Shown piece by piece: positions 52,966 through 62,491 of a DNA stretch of 64,000 nt. Position numbers and translations under genes: made by a program. The DNA comes from Salirhabdus salicampi (lineage in GTDB: Bacteria; Bacillota; Bacilli; Bacillales; Alkalibacillaceae): contig NZ_JANBWE010000003.1 in assembly GCF_024259515.1 (NCBI RefSeq), positions 186,001-250,000 on the forward strand. The letters run 5' to 3'. The notes under the pieces were generated by a model, which did not search any database, had not been told where the DNA came from, and saw only the letters and a program-made list of their open reading frames with translations. Positions within the stretch are counted from its first letter, which is position 1; every line of letters begins with the position of its first letter.

Positions 52966-54366
52966 ATGTCAATTCTCGTTATTATTAATTTAGCGTTAAT
53001 GGTTGGTATGATTGCCATATTAATTTACATGCATAAAAAGCATGTATCATTTAGTAAAAGAGTTTTTACAGGGCTAGGACTTGGTGTCTTGTTAGGAACG
53101 TATTTGCAATTTGCATATGGATCTGGTTCTCAGGTTGTGGCCGATACGGCAGAGTGGTATAACTTAGTCGGTCGTGGTTATATCCGTCTACTCATGATGA
53201 TTGTTATTCCACTGATTATGGTTTCTATTATCCAAGCCATTACCAATTTACAAAAATCATCAGAACTGGGAAAGATGTCTCTATGGATAATTGGAATTTT
53301 AGTGGGAACTTCTATGATTGCAGCAGTAATAGGGGTTGGCAGCTCAATAGCATTTGATTTAAATGCAAACGATATTGAAGCAACCCAAGCGGAACAAGAC
53401 CGTGGCGCTTATTTGGAGGAGCGTCTAGGAGACGTAGAAGGGTTATCGACTCCTGCTAAAATATTGCAGTTTATTCCGACAAACCCCTTTTTAGATATGA
53501 CCGGTGATCGTTCTACATCGACGATTGCGGTTGTAATTTTCTCCGCCTTTATAGGTGTTGCTTTATTAGGATTGCGGCGAAGAATGCCTGAGCAAGCCGA
53601 AATGTTTACGAAGATGGTAAACGCTGTCCATGCTGTTGTCATGCGTATCGTTACACTCGTATTACGATTAACTCCTTTTGGAATTTTAGGATTGATGGCC
53701 AATACGGTTGCTAAAACAGATATAGCAGGTATCATAGCACTATCAAAGTTCGTTGTAGCTTCTTATGTAGCATTGTTCGTAATGTTCCTCATTCACTTAT
53801 TGCTCATTAGTTTCACAGGGTTAAACCCTTTCACGTACGTGAAAAAAGTGTTGCCCGTTCTAGGATTTGCTTTCACGTCAAGGTCTAGTGCAGGAACAAT
53901 TCCATTAAACGTGCAAGCACAAAAAAATAATTTAGGAGTAAATGAAGGTATTGCGAACATGTCTGCTTCCTTCGGTGCTACAATCGGGCAAAACGGTTGT
54001 GCAGGTATTTATCCAGCAATGCTTGCTGTAATGATCGCACCAACTGTAGGAATTAACCCATTAGATCCAGGGTTCATTGTTTCCTTAGTGTTAATTGTGG
54101 CAATAAGCTCGTTTGGGGTAGCTGGCGTTGGTGGAGGTGCAACATTTGCTGCGTTAATTGTCTTGTCAGCAATGAACCTACCTGTCTATTTAGCTGGTTT
54201 ACTCATAACGATAGAGCCACTCATCGACATGGGACGTACAGCATTAAATGTAAATGGTGCGATGACATCTGGTACGATTACATCAAGAGTTTTAGGGAAT
54301 TTAGACACGAAACGTTATAACGATAAAGAAGCAATTGAACAAGATGTCTCTGCATCTATGACGTAA
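52966..54366 (+). CDS. tcyP: Sodium-cystine symporter TcyP
   Basis: 466 aa of the dicarboxylate/amino acid:cation symporter family, with eight helices and the two re-entrant loops. FTSRSSAGTIPLN is the serine-rich first hairpin and MGRTALNVNGAM the helix-8 substrate motif. It matches the long TcyP branch that imports L-cystine. A GGGAGGAGAAACAG ribosome site. Single gene with a terminator. Confidence 0.9.
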   Translation: MSILVIINLALMVGMIAILIYMHKKHVSFSKRVFTGLGLGVLLGTYLQFAYGSGSQVVADTAEWYNLVGRGYIRLLMMIVIPLIMVSIIQAITNLQKSSELGKMSLWIIGILVGTSMIAAVIGVGSSIAFDLNANDIEATQAEQDRGAYLEERLGDVEGLSTPAKILQFIPTNPFLDMTGDRSTSTIAVVIFSAFIGVALLGLRRRMPEQAEMFTKMVNAVHAVVMRIVTLVLRLTPFGILGLMANTVAKTDIAGIIALSKFVVASYVALFVMFLIHLLLISFTGLNPFTYVKKVLPVLGFAFTSRSSAGTIPLNVQAQKNNLGVNEGIANMSASFGATIGQNGCAGIYPAMLAVMIAPTVGINPLDPGFIVSLVLIVAISSFGVAGVGGGATFAALIVLSAMNLPVYLAGLLITIEPLIDMGRTALNVNGAMTSGTITSRVLGNLDTKRYNDKEAIEQDVSASMT

Positions 54367-54376
54367 ATCATAACGG

Positions 54377-54409
54377 AAAACTGGCTATCATAATGATAGC
54401 CGGTTTTTT
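54377..54409 (+). terminator. Terminator after tcyP
   Basis: AAAACTGGCTATCAT-AATG-ATAGCCGGTTTTTT. Confidence 0.9.
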
Positions 54410-54485
54410 CGTTCTTTGATGAAAATGGTTGGGATTATAAGGATACTATGGAATAATAGAACTAGTTATAAGGAGGAGGTAAATT

Positions 54486-55739
54486 ATGGTGAGTCCATCA
54501 CAAGAACAATTAAAAAAATATGCCAGTCTCGCAATCCGTATTGGAGTTAATATACAAAAGGGACAACCTTTATTGATTAATGCTCCAATTGAAGGAGCAG
54601 AATTTGTACATTATGTAGTAGAAGAGGCTTATAACGCTGGAGCGGAAAATGTCCAAGTAGAGTGGAATGACGAAGTACTTACGAGAATGAAATTCATGAA
54701 GGAACCTTTACATGTCCTTGAATCATTTCCGGAGTGGAAAGTACAGAGATTAACAGAACACGTAAACAAGGGTGGGGCAGTGATAACTATTTATAGTCCA
54801 AACCCTGAATTATTACAAGGTGTTGATCCGGCTAAATTTTCTGCTGCAAATAAAGCTTCTGGAGAAGCACTGAAAGATTACCGTAACGCAATGATGACTG
54901 ATACGGTTCAATGGTCCATCATTGGCATTCCAACAACAAACTGGGCGAAGAAAGTGTATCCAAATGTAGATGTAGAAGAAGCGAAGCAACAAATGTGGGA
55001 GCAGATTTTTCATATTACGAGGGTAGATCAAGAAGATCCTATTCAAGCTTGGTTGCAACATAATGATACATTACGTCAAGCTAGAGAATACTTAAATGAA
55101 AAACAATATGCTAAATTAATTTATAAAGCACCTGGAACAGATTTAACGGTTGAATTACCCGAGAATCACCGTTGGGCAGGTGGATCGACCGTAGCAAAAA
55201 ATGGTGCAACCTTTAACCCGAATTTACCGACAGAAGAAGTATTTACAATGCCACATAAAGACGGAGTAAACGGGACGGTTAAAAGTACGAAACCTTTGAA
55301 TTTTAACGGAAATCTTATCGATAACTTTACATTGACGTTTAAAGATGGAAAGGTTGTCGACTTTGAGGCAGAAACTGGTTATGAAACTTTAAAGTACTTA
55401 TTAGAAGCGGATGAAAGCTCTAATCAGTTAGGAGAACTGGCGCTAGTACCTCATTCATCACCAATTTCGCAGTCAAATCTCATCTTTTACAATACGTTGT
55501 ATGATGAAAATGCATCTTCTCACTTAGCGTTAGGAGCTGCATATCCCATTAATATGAAGGATGGTTCGTCATTAACGGAGGATGAATTAAAAGAACGAGG
55601 GGCAAATGTTAGTATTACCCACGAAGATTTTATGATTGGTTCTGCGGAACTCGATATTGATGCTGTAACAAAAGAAGGCAATATCGAACCGATTTTCCGA
55701 AACGGAAATTGGGCTTTGGACTTCAGTTCAGTTGAGTAG
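54486..55739 (+). CDS. ampS: Aminopeptidase, M29 family
   Basis: 417-aa metallo-aminopeptidase of the AmpS/AmpT family that removes N-terminal residues in the cytoplasm. Metal-site features are NLPTEEVFTMPHKDGVNG near residue 247, SQLGELALVP near 314 and YDENASSHLALGAAYP near 340. Length is normal. The ribosome site AAGGAGGAGGTAAATT is strong. Single gene with a terminator at its stop. Confidence 0.93.
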   Translation: MVSPSQEQLKKYASLAIRIGVNIQKGQPLLINAPIEGAEFVHYVVEEAYNAGAENVQVEWNDEVLTRMKFMKEPLHVLESFPEWKVQRLTEHVNKGGAVITIYSPNPELLQGVDPAKFSAANKASGEALKDYRNAMMTDTVQWSIIGIPTTNWAKKVYPNVDVEEAKQQMWEQIFHITRVDQEDPIQAWLQHNDTLRQAREYLNEKQYAKLIYKAPGTDLTVELPENHRWAGGSTVAKNGATFNPNLPTEEVFTMPHKDGVNGTVKSTKPLNFNGNLIDNFTLTFKDGKVVDFEAETGYETLKYLLEADESSNQLGELALVPHSSPISQSNLIFYNTLYDENASSHLALGAAYPINMKDGSSLTEDELKERGANVSITHEDFMIGSAELDIDAVTKEGNIEPIFRNGNWALDFSSVE

Positions 55740-55769
55740 GGGCTTGATATTCAAGCTCCTTTTTTTTTG
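55738..55769 (+). terminator. Terminator after ampS
   Basis: AGGGGCTTG-ATATT-CAAGCTCC then nine T residues. Confidence 0.85.
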
Positions 55770-55773
55770 ATAA

Positions 55774-55808
55774 AAAGCACATGGACTTCAATGAAGCCCA
55801 TGTGCTTG
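55774..55808 (-). terminator. Terminator of the nhaC-type gene
   Basis: Minus-strand AAGCACATGGGCTTCATTGAAGTCCATGTGCTTTTT-type stem right after the stop codon. Confidence 0.8.
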
Positions 55809-55809
55809 A

Positions 55810-57213
55810 TTAAATCGAAAAAATGAATGGTGCTACGAAAAATAAGACAGCGGCAACTCCTGCAGCGAGTAATGCAGGCTTCAATTTAAACTTTGAGTAT
55901 TGGATAGGGTTTAAATCCAATATTCCTGCAGTCGTATTCGTATCATCACTTAATGGTGAAGCGAAGGCTCCAAACGTACCACTAGCAAAAACGGCACCGA
56001 TAACAAATGCTAAATCCATTCCTGACACTTGAGCGAGAGATACGCCAACAGGCATTAAGATTCCCCATGTTCCCCACGAAGATCCGATAAAGTATGATAA
56101 ACCACAACCGACAATGAATAGCAATGAAGCTACAAAGGACGGAGGTATCCAGGCTAGTCCAGAAGATATGACTTCCGCAAATTGTAATGCTTCGGAACCA
56201 ACACTTAAAGCCCATACGAGTGTGAGAAGGACGATAACTTCCATCATTTCGTTACCACCCTCTACAAAGGCTTTTAGCATAACACCTAATTTTAAGTGTT
56301 TTAACATAAATAACATTAAACCGATAGCGGTTATTAATAAGCCAAGTACCATAGCATCAAGTACGTTTGCTTCCAAGAATACTTCTAATCCCGAAGTACC
56401 GCTTCCAAGACCTAGTACATACATAAAGAAGAACGTAAAGAAAATGATGCTAAATAGCGGAACGATTAAGTATATCGGTCTCTCAGGTAAATCCTTTCCC
56501 ACTGCTGGATGACAGTCTACCCAATCATCTTCTGAGCTATTATCATCTTCCTCACCAACATTTGGAAGCTTTTTCGCTCGATGAAAAAGACCGAGATAAA
56601 TACCGATTGCAACCATTGAAAAAGCAAAGAAGTTATACGGTATACTTTGTAAAAATAACCGGTACGCATCTCCAGATACACCGGCTTGGTGTATGGACAG
56701 TTCAATGACTGAGGTCATATATCCGACAAATGCAGTTGCAACAGGAATAAGTACAATTAACGGTGAGGCAGTTGTTTCAATTAGAAATCCTAATTCTTGT
56801 TTACTCATGTTAACTTTTTTACGCATTGCTCTCATAACAGGAGCAATCGTAACAATCCGAAAGCTGGGTGCACTGAATGTCCCTAAGGCGGATAGCCATG
56901 TTAATGCGAAGGCACTCTTTTTACTTGTCACTCTTGTCGAGGCCGTCTTAACAAACCCTTTTATGCCACCGGAAATTTTCATTAAAGTAACTAAAGCGGA
57001 AAACATATAAAGAAAGATAATAATTTTTAAGTTATTTGGATCAGATAAACTTTCGACAACAAAACGTAATGTAGCCGTTAATCCATCTAACCAATGTAGT
57101 TCAGCCAAATAACCGGCTGACAATACACCTAAGAATAAGCTTGGAATTACTTGTTTCGAAAAAATAGCCATTATAATAACGACGATAAATGGTACTAATG
57201 CCAGCCATTCCAT
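55810..57213 (-). CDS. Na+/H+ antiporter NhaC-family protein
   Basis: 467 aa with about 11 membrane helices. FSAPSFRIVTIAPVMRA, SSWGTWGILMPVGVSLA and ASPLSDDTNTTAG are typical of the NhaC superfamily, which swaps sodium (or malate/lactate in some branches) for protons. Helpful for growth at high pH or salt. Start taken at 57213 (MEWLALVPF); the frame extends 28 codons further without a ribosome site. Confidence 0.86.
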   Translation of the reverse strand: MEWLALVPFIVVIIMAIFSKQVIPSLFLGVLSAGYLAELHWLDGLTATLRFVVESLSDPNNLKIIIFLYMFSALVTLMKISGGIKGFVKTASTRVTSKKSAFALTWLSALGTFSAPSFRIVTIAPVMRAMRKKVNMSKQELGFLIETTASPLIVLIPVATAFVGYMTSVIELSIHQAGVSGDAYRLFLQSIPYNFFAFSMVAIGIYLGLFHRAKKLPNVGEEDDNSSEDDWVDCHPAVGKDLPERPIYLIVPLFSIIFFTFFFMYVLGLGSGTSGLEVFLEANVLDAMVLGLLITAIGLMLFMLKHLKLGVMLKAFVEGGNEMMEVIVLLTLVWALSVGSEALQFAEVISSGLAWIPPSFVASLLFIVGCGLSYFIGSSWGTWGILMPVGVSLAQVSGMDLAFVIGAVFASGTFGAFASPLSDDTNTTAGILDLNPIQYSKFKLKPALLAAGVAAVLFFVAPFIFSI

Positions 57214-57280
57214 ATGCGCATTACCCTTTCTTTTCGTTCTGTTGTTATGTTGTGAAAAATAGGGTGAACTATGCAAAAAG

Positions 57281-57311
57281 AAAAAACACCTTGTCATTAT
57301 GACAAGGCGCC
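57281..57311 (-). terminator. Terminator of the 51-aa gene
   Basis: Minus-strand GGCGCCTTGTCAT-AATG-ACAAGGTG with TTTTTT, between the small gene and the antiporter gene. Confidence 0.85.
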
Positions 57312-57328
57312 CCTCTTAAAGATATCTC

Positions 57329-57484
57329 TTATATCGTTTCCCTCAGTGTCTGTTTTCGTTGAAGTTCTTTTGACAGTTGTTCATGAAGCCATGAAATAAA
57401 TTCTTCTTCCTGTCCATCTAGCTTCCGGTTCAATTTCTGTTCGAACTCTTTCACAAGCGTTTCGAAGCTAAATAAGGTACTCAT
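57329..57484 (-). CDS. Small protein of unknown function
   Basis: 51 aa, mixed charge, helical: MSTLFSFETLVKEFEQKL... EEFISWLHEQLSKEL. No membrane segment, zinc site or signal. ATG 57484 has AAGGGGGAAGATT ahead; the earlier ATG at 57511 has none. Not recognised. A terminator follows directly. Confidence 0.65.
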   Translation of the reverse strand: MSTLFSFETLVKEFEQKLNRKLDGQEEEFISWLHEQLSKELQRKQTLRETI

Positions 57485-57663
57485 AATCTTCCCCCTTACA
57501 AAACATCCCAACTATTATTATACATCCTTTTCGCAATTTTGTAATAATTTTTACAAAAATTGTACGATTAAGAAAAATGTTGTAATGCAATTAGAGATTA
57601 ACGAAGGAAGTGAAGATTTATTTCTTTATGTAATACTTGTTACAATATAAGTGGAGGGATTAG

Positions 57664-58524
57664 ATGAAAGAAGAGTTACATAATATTTTGCAACAACACA
57701 TTTCTCCCCATAGCCGTATTCAAAAAGTATCCGGTGGAATGATTAATGATGCATATTACGTTGAAACTGATGAACAACCTTTTTTCGTTAAAACAAACAG
57801 TAATGTTCCACACTCTTTTTTTCGCCAAGAAGCGGAGGGTTTAGCCTTAATTAGGAATACAAACGCAATAAACGTTCCTAACGTTTATTTTTATAACGAG
57901 CCAAAAGATGATGAACATGGTGTTCTTATATTGGAATGGGTTGAAGGAGATAAGAAGAAACATACCGAATCGACGTTGGGGAGACAGCTTGCAAACATGC
58001 ACAAACAACATCAAAAAAAGCATGGGTTTTATGAAGATACGTTTATAGGTAACTTAACACAACCGAATGAACTATACGATAATTGGATCGAGTATTATCG
58101 CAACCATAGAATCATTCCACAAATGGAACTAGCAGAACAACTGAATCGAATGCCATTAAATAGAAGGGACAAACTAAATAAGTTGCTCGATCAACTTGAA
58201 CGTTACATTCCATCCCAAACGGCACCTTCTTTATTACACGGTGACCTTTGGGGTGGGAATTGGATTGTAGGACGAAATGGTGAACCTTATCTTATTGATC
58301 CATCAGTCGTTTATGGTGATCGATTATTTGAATTAGCTTTCACTGAATTGTTTGGTGGATATTCCGGTGAATTTTATGAAGCCTATCATGAAGCCTACCC
58401 AATACCTAATTATTACGACGATATAAAACCTATTTACCAATTGTTTTATTTACTCGTTCACTTAAATATATTTGGGAAAACGTATGGTCATGGCATCGAT
58501 CGAATATTAAAAAAGTATGTATGA
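57664..58524 (+). CDS. Fructosamine kinase family protein
   Basis: 286 aa of the FN3K/APH-like kinase family. SGGMINDAYYV at about 23-33, the catalytic LLHGDLWGGNW near 191 and LIDPSVVYGDR near 210 are intact. Bacterial members phosphorylate ribulosamine or fructosamine groups on glycated proteins so that they break down. Ribosome site GTGGAGGGATTAG. Single gene. Confidence 0.9.
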   Translation: MKEELHNILQQHISPHSRIQKVSGGMINDAYYVETDEQPFFVKTNSNVPHSFFRQEAEGLALIRNTNAINVPNVYFYNEPKDDEHGVLILEWVEGDKKKHTESTLGRQLANMHKQHQKKHGFYEDTFIGNLTQPNELYDNWIEYYRNHRIIPQMELAEQLNRMPLNRRDKLNKLLDQLERYIPSQTAPSLLHGDLWGGNWIVGRNGEPYLIDPSVVYGDRLFELAFTELFGGYSGEFYEAYHEAYPIPNYYDDIKPIYQLFYLLVHLNIFGKTYGHGIDRILKKYV

Positions 58525-58541
58525 CAAAGGAAGAGGCAGGG

Positions 58542-59255
58542 TCATTGTGTGATGACACCTGCTTTTACTAGTTCTCTTACTTTTGGATTTAAAGTTTTCA
58601 TCATCCATTGTTCATAAATATGTTTCTGCTCTTCTTTTGTAAGGTAGTACTTTTCGCTGGCTATTATTCGTGCTTTTTGCGTAGCTTCATAAAGGCTAAT
58701 AGCAGCAGCAACGGAAATGTTTAAGCTTTGCATAAATCCGTTCATTGGGACGATAAATTGTTCATCAGCATACTGTAATGCTTCCTCGGAAACCCCTTCA
58801 TGTTCATTTCCAAATAGTAAAACGGTAGGTTTATGAAAAGAGAGATTTTCTAAAGGTACAGATGTATTGCTTAAATGACTTGCAGCAATATGGTAACCGT
58901 TTGCTTTTAGCTGACCAATGGCATCCCTGATAGAAGGGTGTTTCATTACATTAATCCACTCCTCTGCTTGTTTAGAAATGGATTTAGCTGGAAGAAATGG
59001 TGCCTTTCCAGTTACGACGTGTACATCTTGAACACCAAATGATTCTGCACTTCTTAATAATGCTGCTTGATTATGTCCATCATCTACGGCCTCAGTTAAA
59101 AGGGTTATATAACGTGTTCTCTCTTGTAAAATATCATACATTTTCCGTAGCCGTTTCGGGAGAATCATATTCCATATATGTTTGTTTTCATCCGTCAACA
59201 ATTGATCTTCAAATAAAGGATGTAATAGATTCGTTACGATAGTAATCCCCTCCAC
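58542..59255 (-). CDS. tRNA/rRNA 2'-O-methyltransferase, TrmH (SpoU) family
   Basis: 237 aa with SPOUT knot motifs: NQAALLRSAESFG near residue 63, LLFGNEHEGVS near 145 and VPMNGFMQSLNISVAAAISLYEA near 168. Probably TrmH, methylating G18 of tRNA. The frame opens at GTG 59255, but the best ribosome site (GGAGGGG) lies after that codon and is followed six bases later by ATC 59240, so an unusual start is possible here too. Confidence 0.87.
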   Translation of the reverse strand: MEGITIVTNLLHPLFEDQLLTDENKHIWNMILPKRLRKMYDILQERTRYITLLTEAVDDGHNQAALLRSAESFGVQDVHVVTGKAPFLPAKSISKQAEEWINVMKHPSIRDAIGQLKANGYHIAASHLSNTSVPLENLSFHKPTVLLFGNEHEGVSEEALQYADEQFIVPMNGFMQSLNISVAAAISLYEATQKARIIASEKYYLTKEEQKHIYEQWMMKTLNPKVRELVKAGVITQ

Positions 59256-59392
59256 ATCATATATCTCTTTTATCTATTATTCATATAGAAAAAAGTTTGT
59301 CCAATGGAACGGAATGAGCGGTTGGAGATTTATATTGTATCATCGTTTCATGGTATACTGGGTACGGATTAATGATGAAAGGAGAAGTAGAG

Positions 59393-59680
59393 GTGCCTAT
59401 TCCTGAACAGAAAGTGTTAGAAAAGATTAGTAACGAAGTAAACAAGGCTATGTTGGATAAGGAAAACCCGGCTAAATTAAAACAACACATTCAAACGATT
59501 CGGTTATTAACCGATTTGTTTTTAGATGAAGATATGAGTACAGATGAGGCGGTAGTCATGGAGAAAATGAAGCAGCAACATAATGAAACTACTTCTACTA
59601 CAAAAGTTCAGCAACCAAGACGAGAGACGAAACCAATTGATCATGATGAGGCAAATGGAGATTCGATTTTTGACTTTTAA
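59393..59680 (+). CDS. ywdI: YwdI-family protein (DUF5327)
   Basis: 95 aa, soluble and acidic at its end; matches YwdI by VLEKISNEVNKAML and HIQTIRLLTDLFLDE. Function unknown. GTG 59393 is chosen as the start because AAAGGAG is eight bases ahead, giving MPIPEQKVLEK; ATG 59372 overlaps that ribosome site. ywdK follows after 23 nt, as in B. subtilis. Confidence 0.8.
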   Translation: MPIPEQKVLEKISNEVNKAMLDKENPAKLKQHIQTIRLLTDLFLDEDMSTDEAVVMEKMKQQHNETTSTTKVQQPRRETKPIDHDEANGDSIFDF

Positions 59681-59703
59681 GGTAGGGAAAGGGGACTAAT
59701 GAA

Positions 59704-60072
59704 ATGAAATTGTTTTTATTATTAGGTGCTATTAATGGCTTTTTAACCGTTGCACTCGGAGCATTCGGTGCCCATGGATTAGAAGGGAAAGTTTCAGAGA
59801 AAATGCTGAACATATGGGAAAAGGCAGTGCAATATCAAATGTTCCATACAATTGGATTATTTATTGTAGCCTTCCTTGTAGACAGGTTTTCAAGTACTAC
59901 AATCAGTGGTGCTGGCTGGTTCTTCTTAGTCGGAATTGTTTTATTCTCTGGTAGTTTATATATCTATACAGTAACGAATGTAAAAGTGTTGGCTATGATT
60001 ACACCAATTGGTGGGGTAGCTTTCCTTATTGGTTGGGTTATGTTGTTTGTTGCGATTTTAAAATCCCTTTAA
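59704..60072 (+). CDS. ywdK: DUF423 membrane protein YwdK
   Basis: 122 aa with four membrane helices, DUF423 family: FLLLGAINGFLTVALGAFGAHGLEGK at the start and GIVLFSGSLYIYTVT in the third helix. Function unknown. Downstream of ywdI on the same mRNA. Its stop abuts the end of a convergent small gene. Confidence 0.88.
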   Translation: MKLFLLLGAINGFLTVALGAFGAHGLEGKVSEKMLNIWEKAVQYQMFHTIGLFIVAFLVDRFSSTTISGAGWFFLVGIVLFSGSLYIYTVTNVKVLAMITPIGGVAFLIGWVMLFVAILKSL

Positions 60073-60321
60073 TTATGAAAAAAAGATAATTGTAGAAATG
60101 ACAAGAATGATAATAGCCCGTATGATTTGAAGAATGAAATAGGGTTGATGAAATCGTAAATAATGTCCTAATCCTTCAAAAGCAAAACTAATGGCTAAAG
60201 CATAAAGGGCTAGTAAGTAAAAAGCGGAGTATTTTGAGAAGAGTCCGATTAAACTGCAAACAAGACAAACTCCTAACGCAATATGTTGGAATTGAAAGAA
60301 GCGTTCAGATGTGTGTCGCAC
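60073..60321 (-). CDS. Small membrane protein of unknown function
   Basis: 82 aa with three membrane helices and a short basic/His N-terminus (MRHTSERFFQFQH). Not recognised beyond small Bacillus membrane proteins near gerQ. Its ribosome site AAAGGAAGATATGA is fair. It lies downstream of gerQ on the same strand but behind a strong hairpin. Confidence 0.7.
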   Translation of the reverse strand: MRHTSERFFQFQHIALGVCLVCSLIGLFSKYSAFYLLALYALAISFAFEGLGHYLRFHQPYFILQIIRAIIILVISTIIFFS

Positions 60322-60345
60322 TCATATCTTCCTTTCATTTGATAG

Positions 60346-60385
60346 AAAAAAGGAGTATCCAAGATTTGAAGGGATACTCCTTTTT
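60346..60385 (-). terminator. Terminator after gerQ
   Basis: AAAAAAGGAGTATCC..GGATACTCCTTTTT; runs of A and T on both sides, so it can act both ways. Confidence 0.85.
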
Positions 60386-60391
60386 CTCTAT

Positions 60392-60913
60392 TTACTCAAA
60401 TGGATACTCGTAATTTAATTCTTCATCAAACGTAATGTAATCTAAGTAAATCATAAGAAGCAGGTATCTTCGGCCTGTTTGTGGATCACTTAAAATTATG
60501 TGGTCACGACCTGCAGCTTCTACAATCCCTTTAAATACTTTTGCATTCCATTCTTTGTTTTGCTCAAACGTCATATAAACCGTGGCCGTTTTGCCTTTGT
60601 TTAATCGCAGGATGTTTTCAATATAAGATTCTTCAACTTGTGGAAGCTGTTGACCCGGGAATGGTCCACCAGATACTCCAGGAACCATTGGCTGTTGTCC
60701 AGGCATTCCTTGAAAACCTTGTTGACCACCAAAAAATCCAGGTGGGAAGCCTTGCATTCCTCCTTGTTGCTGACCAGGCATGCCAGAAGGTTGTTGGAAG
60801 CCACCTTGGAACATTTGTTGACCACCTTCTTGTTGTTGCCCTTGTTGAGGCATTCCTCCTTGGCCTTGACCTGAACCGAAAGAAGGACCTCCAAAATTTT
60901 GCGGATACGTCAT
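60392..60913 (-). CDS. gerQ: Spore coat protein GerQ
   Basis: 173 aa. The first 90 residues are Gly-, Gln-, Pro- and Met-rich (GQGGMPQQGQQQEGGQQ), and the last 80 are the conserved GerQ domain (VEESYIENILRLNKGKTATVYMTFE... LNYEYPFE). GerQ is cross-linked in the inner spore coat and is needed for CwlJ to work. cwlJ lies just upstream on the same strand, so the two partners are probably one transcript. The Gln-rich part differs strongly in length among species. Confidence 0.94.
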   Translation of the reverse strand: MTYPQNFGGPSFGSGQGQGGMPQQGQQQEGGQQMFQGGFQQPSGMPGQQQGGMQGFPPGFFGGQQGFQGMPGQQPMVPGVSGGPFPGQQLPQVEESYIENILRLNKGKTATVYMTFEQNKEWNAKVFKGIVEAAGRDHIILSDPQTGRRYLLLMIYLDYITFDEELNYEYPFE

Positions 60914-60931
60914 GTAATGAACCTCTCCTTT

Positions 60932-61354
60932 CTAAAATACACTTGGACACTCAGATTGTGACGGTGTAAAGAAACAGTGTGATTTATATCTGCCTGTATT
61001 CCACTGACCATACCATTGTGAAGGACAGCTTCCTCCAGGCATGAAAAACCAAAGGGCATTGCTGGCTGGATGAAATCGTTCTCCTTTAATCGTGCGTCGA
61101 GCTAAGTTTATGTCATGTTCACGGGCGCGTTGATAAAAGTAGCTTTTTTGTGTCGCTTCGAAGCCACCTGGAGACTGGTAAACCATGTTTTCGATTGTTC
61201 GGATGTCCTTAAAATCAAGACAATCAGCTCGAACACGGTTTACGCCAACGTTTCCGACCATTAGCATCCCTAAGTTACCATCTCCCTCGGCTTCCGCCCT
61301 TAAGAGCCTTGCGAGTAACTTTTCTGACGCCGCGTTAGTTGCAATTACTGCCAA
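60932..61354 (-). CDS. cwlJ: Spore cortex-lytic enzyme CwlJ
   Basis: 140-aa cell-wall hydrolase (SleB/CwlJ family) that breaks muramic-lactam-containing cortex during germination triggered by Ca-dipicolinate. LLARLLRAEAEGDGNLGMLMVGNVGVNR holds the catalytic glutamate, and YFYQRARE, GGSCPSQWYGQ are typical. TTG 61354 is chosen (GAGGTG six bases ahead, MAVIATN...), as in B. subtilis. No signal peptide, normal for CwlJ. gerQ follows after 18 nt. Confidence 0.93.
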   Translation of the reverse strand: MAVIATNAASEKLLARLLRAEAEGDGNLGMLMVGNVGVNRVRADCLDFKDIRTIENMVYQSPGGFEATQKSYFYQRAREHDINLARRTIKGERFHPASNALWFFMPGGSCPSQWYGQWNTGRYKSHCFFTPSQSECPSVF

Positions 61355-61490
61355 ACAATTCACCTCGCTTTACCTAAATGAAAGAATCACTATTCGTACC
61401 CAAAGTGAGTACACAGTGTTTTCCTCTTTCTATTCCATATATATGCACTACATAATTCGATATGAGATGAATTGGTAAAAGAGTCATATG

Positions 61491-61521
61491 AAAAGCCTAT
61501 GATCGCATGATCATAGGCTTT
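61491..61521 (-). terminator. Terminator of hemQ
   Basis: AAAGCCTATGATC-GCAT-GATCATAGGCTTTG; on the minus strand followed by TTTTC. Confidence 0.8.
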
Positions 61522-61540
61522 GTTCATTCATTATATTCAT

Positions 61541-62284
61541 TTATACTTTTAAATATTGCTCAATCTCTTTCGTCTCTAGCCGGTTACCGACAAAGAATGT
61601 TCCGAATTCAGCAAAACGAGCACTTACTTCATCAAAACGCATTTCATACACTAATTTTTTGAACTGTAATACGTCATGTGCGTATAGGGTTACGCCCCAT
61701 TCCCAATCATCAAAACCTACAGAACCGGTAATAATTTGACGTACTTTTCCAGCGTATTTCCGACCCGTTTTTCCATGAGCGTACATGAGCTTACCCCGTT
61801 CTTCCATAGATAAGCTGTACCAGTTATCATTACCTTGACGGCGCTTATCCATTGGGTAGAAACAAATGTAATCCCATTTCGGTAATATTGGCTTCAAGCG
61901 AGCTTGAATTTCTGGATCTGTATTCGGGTCTTTCCCTTGTGCCATATAATTCGAAAGTTCTACAACAGATACATAAGAATAAACCGGAATAGTATACTCA
62001 GCGAGTTTCGTTTTGTTAAAGGCTGTCTCTAGTTGTAATAGCTCGTCCATTGTTGGACGAAGGTTCATGAACAGCAGATCTGCTTTTTGTCCAACGATAG
62101 AGTATACGCCAAAGCTTCCTTCTTTCTCTTGTTCTGCTTCATTCCACTTATTTAGAAGGCTATTCAGCTCATGTAGTGCAGCGCTTTTTTCTTCTTCAGT
62201 AGCCTTTTTCCAAGCTGCCCAGTCAATTTTGCGAAAGTCATGGAGACAATACCAGCCATCAAGTGTTTCCACTGCTTCACTCAT
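61541..62284 (-). CDS. hemQ: Coproheme decarboxylase HemQ
   Basis: 247 aa, chlorite dismutase family. It carries out the last step of heme synthesis in Firmicutes, turning coproheme into heme b. The heme-ligand histidine is in [15 protein letters not shown] near residue 170, and the active tyrosine region is [18 protein letters not shown] near 143. Start at ATG 62284 (AAGGAGCGG ahead, [11 protein letters not shown]); the frame extends 10 codons upstream. Divergent from pta, as in B. subtilis (ywfI-pta). Confidence 0.95.
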   Translation of the reverse strand: MSEAVETLDGWYCLHDFRKIDWAAWKKATEEEKSAALHELNSLLNKWNEAEQEKEGSFGVYSIVGQKADLLFMNLRPTMDELLQLETAFNKTKLAEYTIPVYSYVSVVELSNYMAQGKDPNTDPEIQARLKPILPKWDYICFYPMDKRRQGNDNWYSLSMEERGKLMYAHGKTGRKYAGKVRQIITGSVGFDDWEWGVTLYAHDVLQFKKLVYEMRFDEVSARFAEFGTFFVGNRLETKEIEQYLKV

Positions 62285-62491
62285 TTTAAACCGCTCCTTT
62301 ATATGTAAAATCATTCTTATTGTTATCGGTTTTACTATAACATAATTTTTCGTGAAAGAGGAAACGTATAGTTAGGATTCAAATGTGCATCTCGGTAGCG
62401 TTTCGGTAGTTAAAAACGTTACACTAGCAATTAGGCATAATTATAATTACATAAACACCTTAGAGTGAATTGTTTTTTAGGAGGAAGTAAC

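Noticed and set aside
60601-60969. Several overlapping frames on both strands within gerQ
   Set aside because: They arise from the repetitive Gly/Gln/Pro codons of gerQ and have no start signals.
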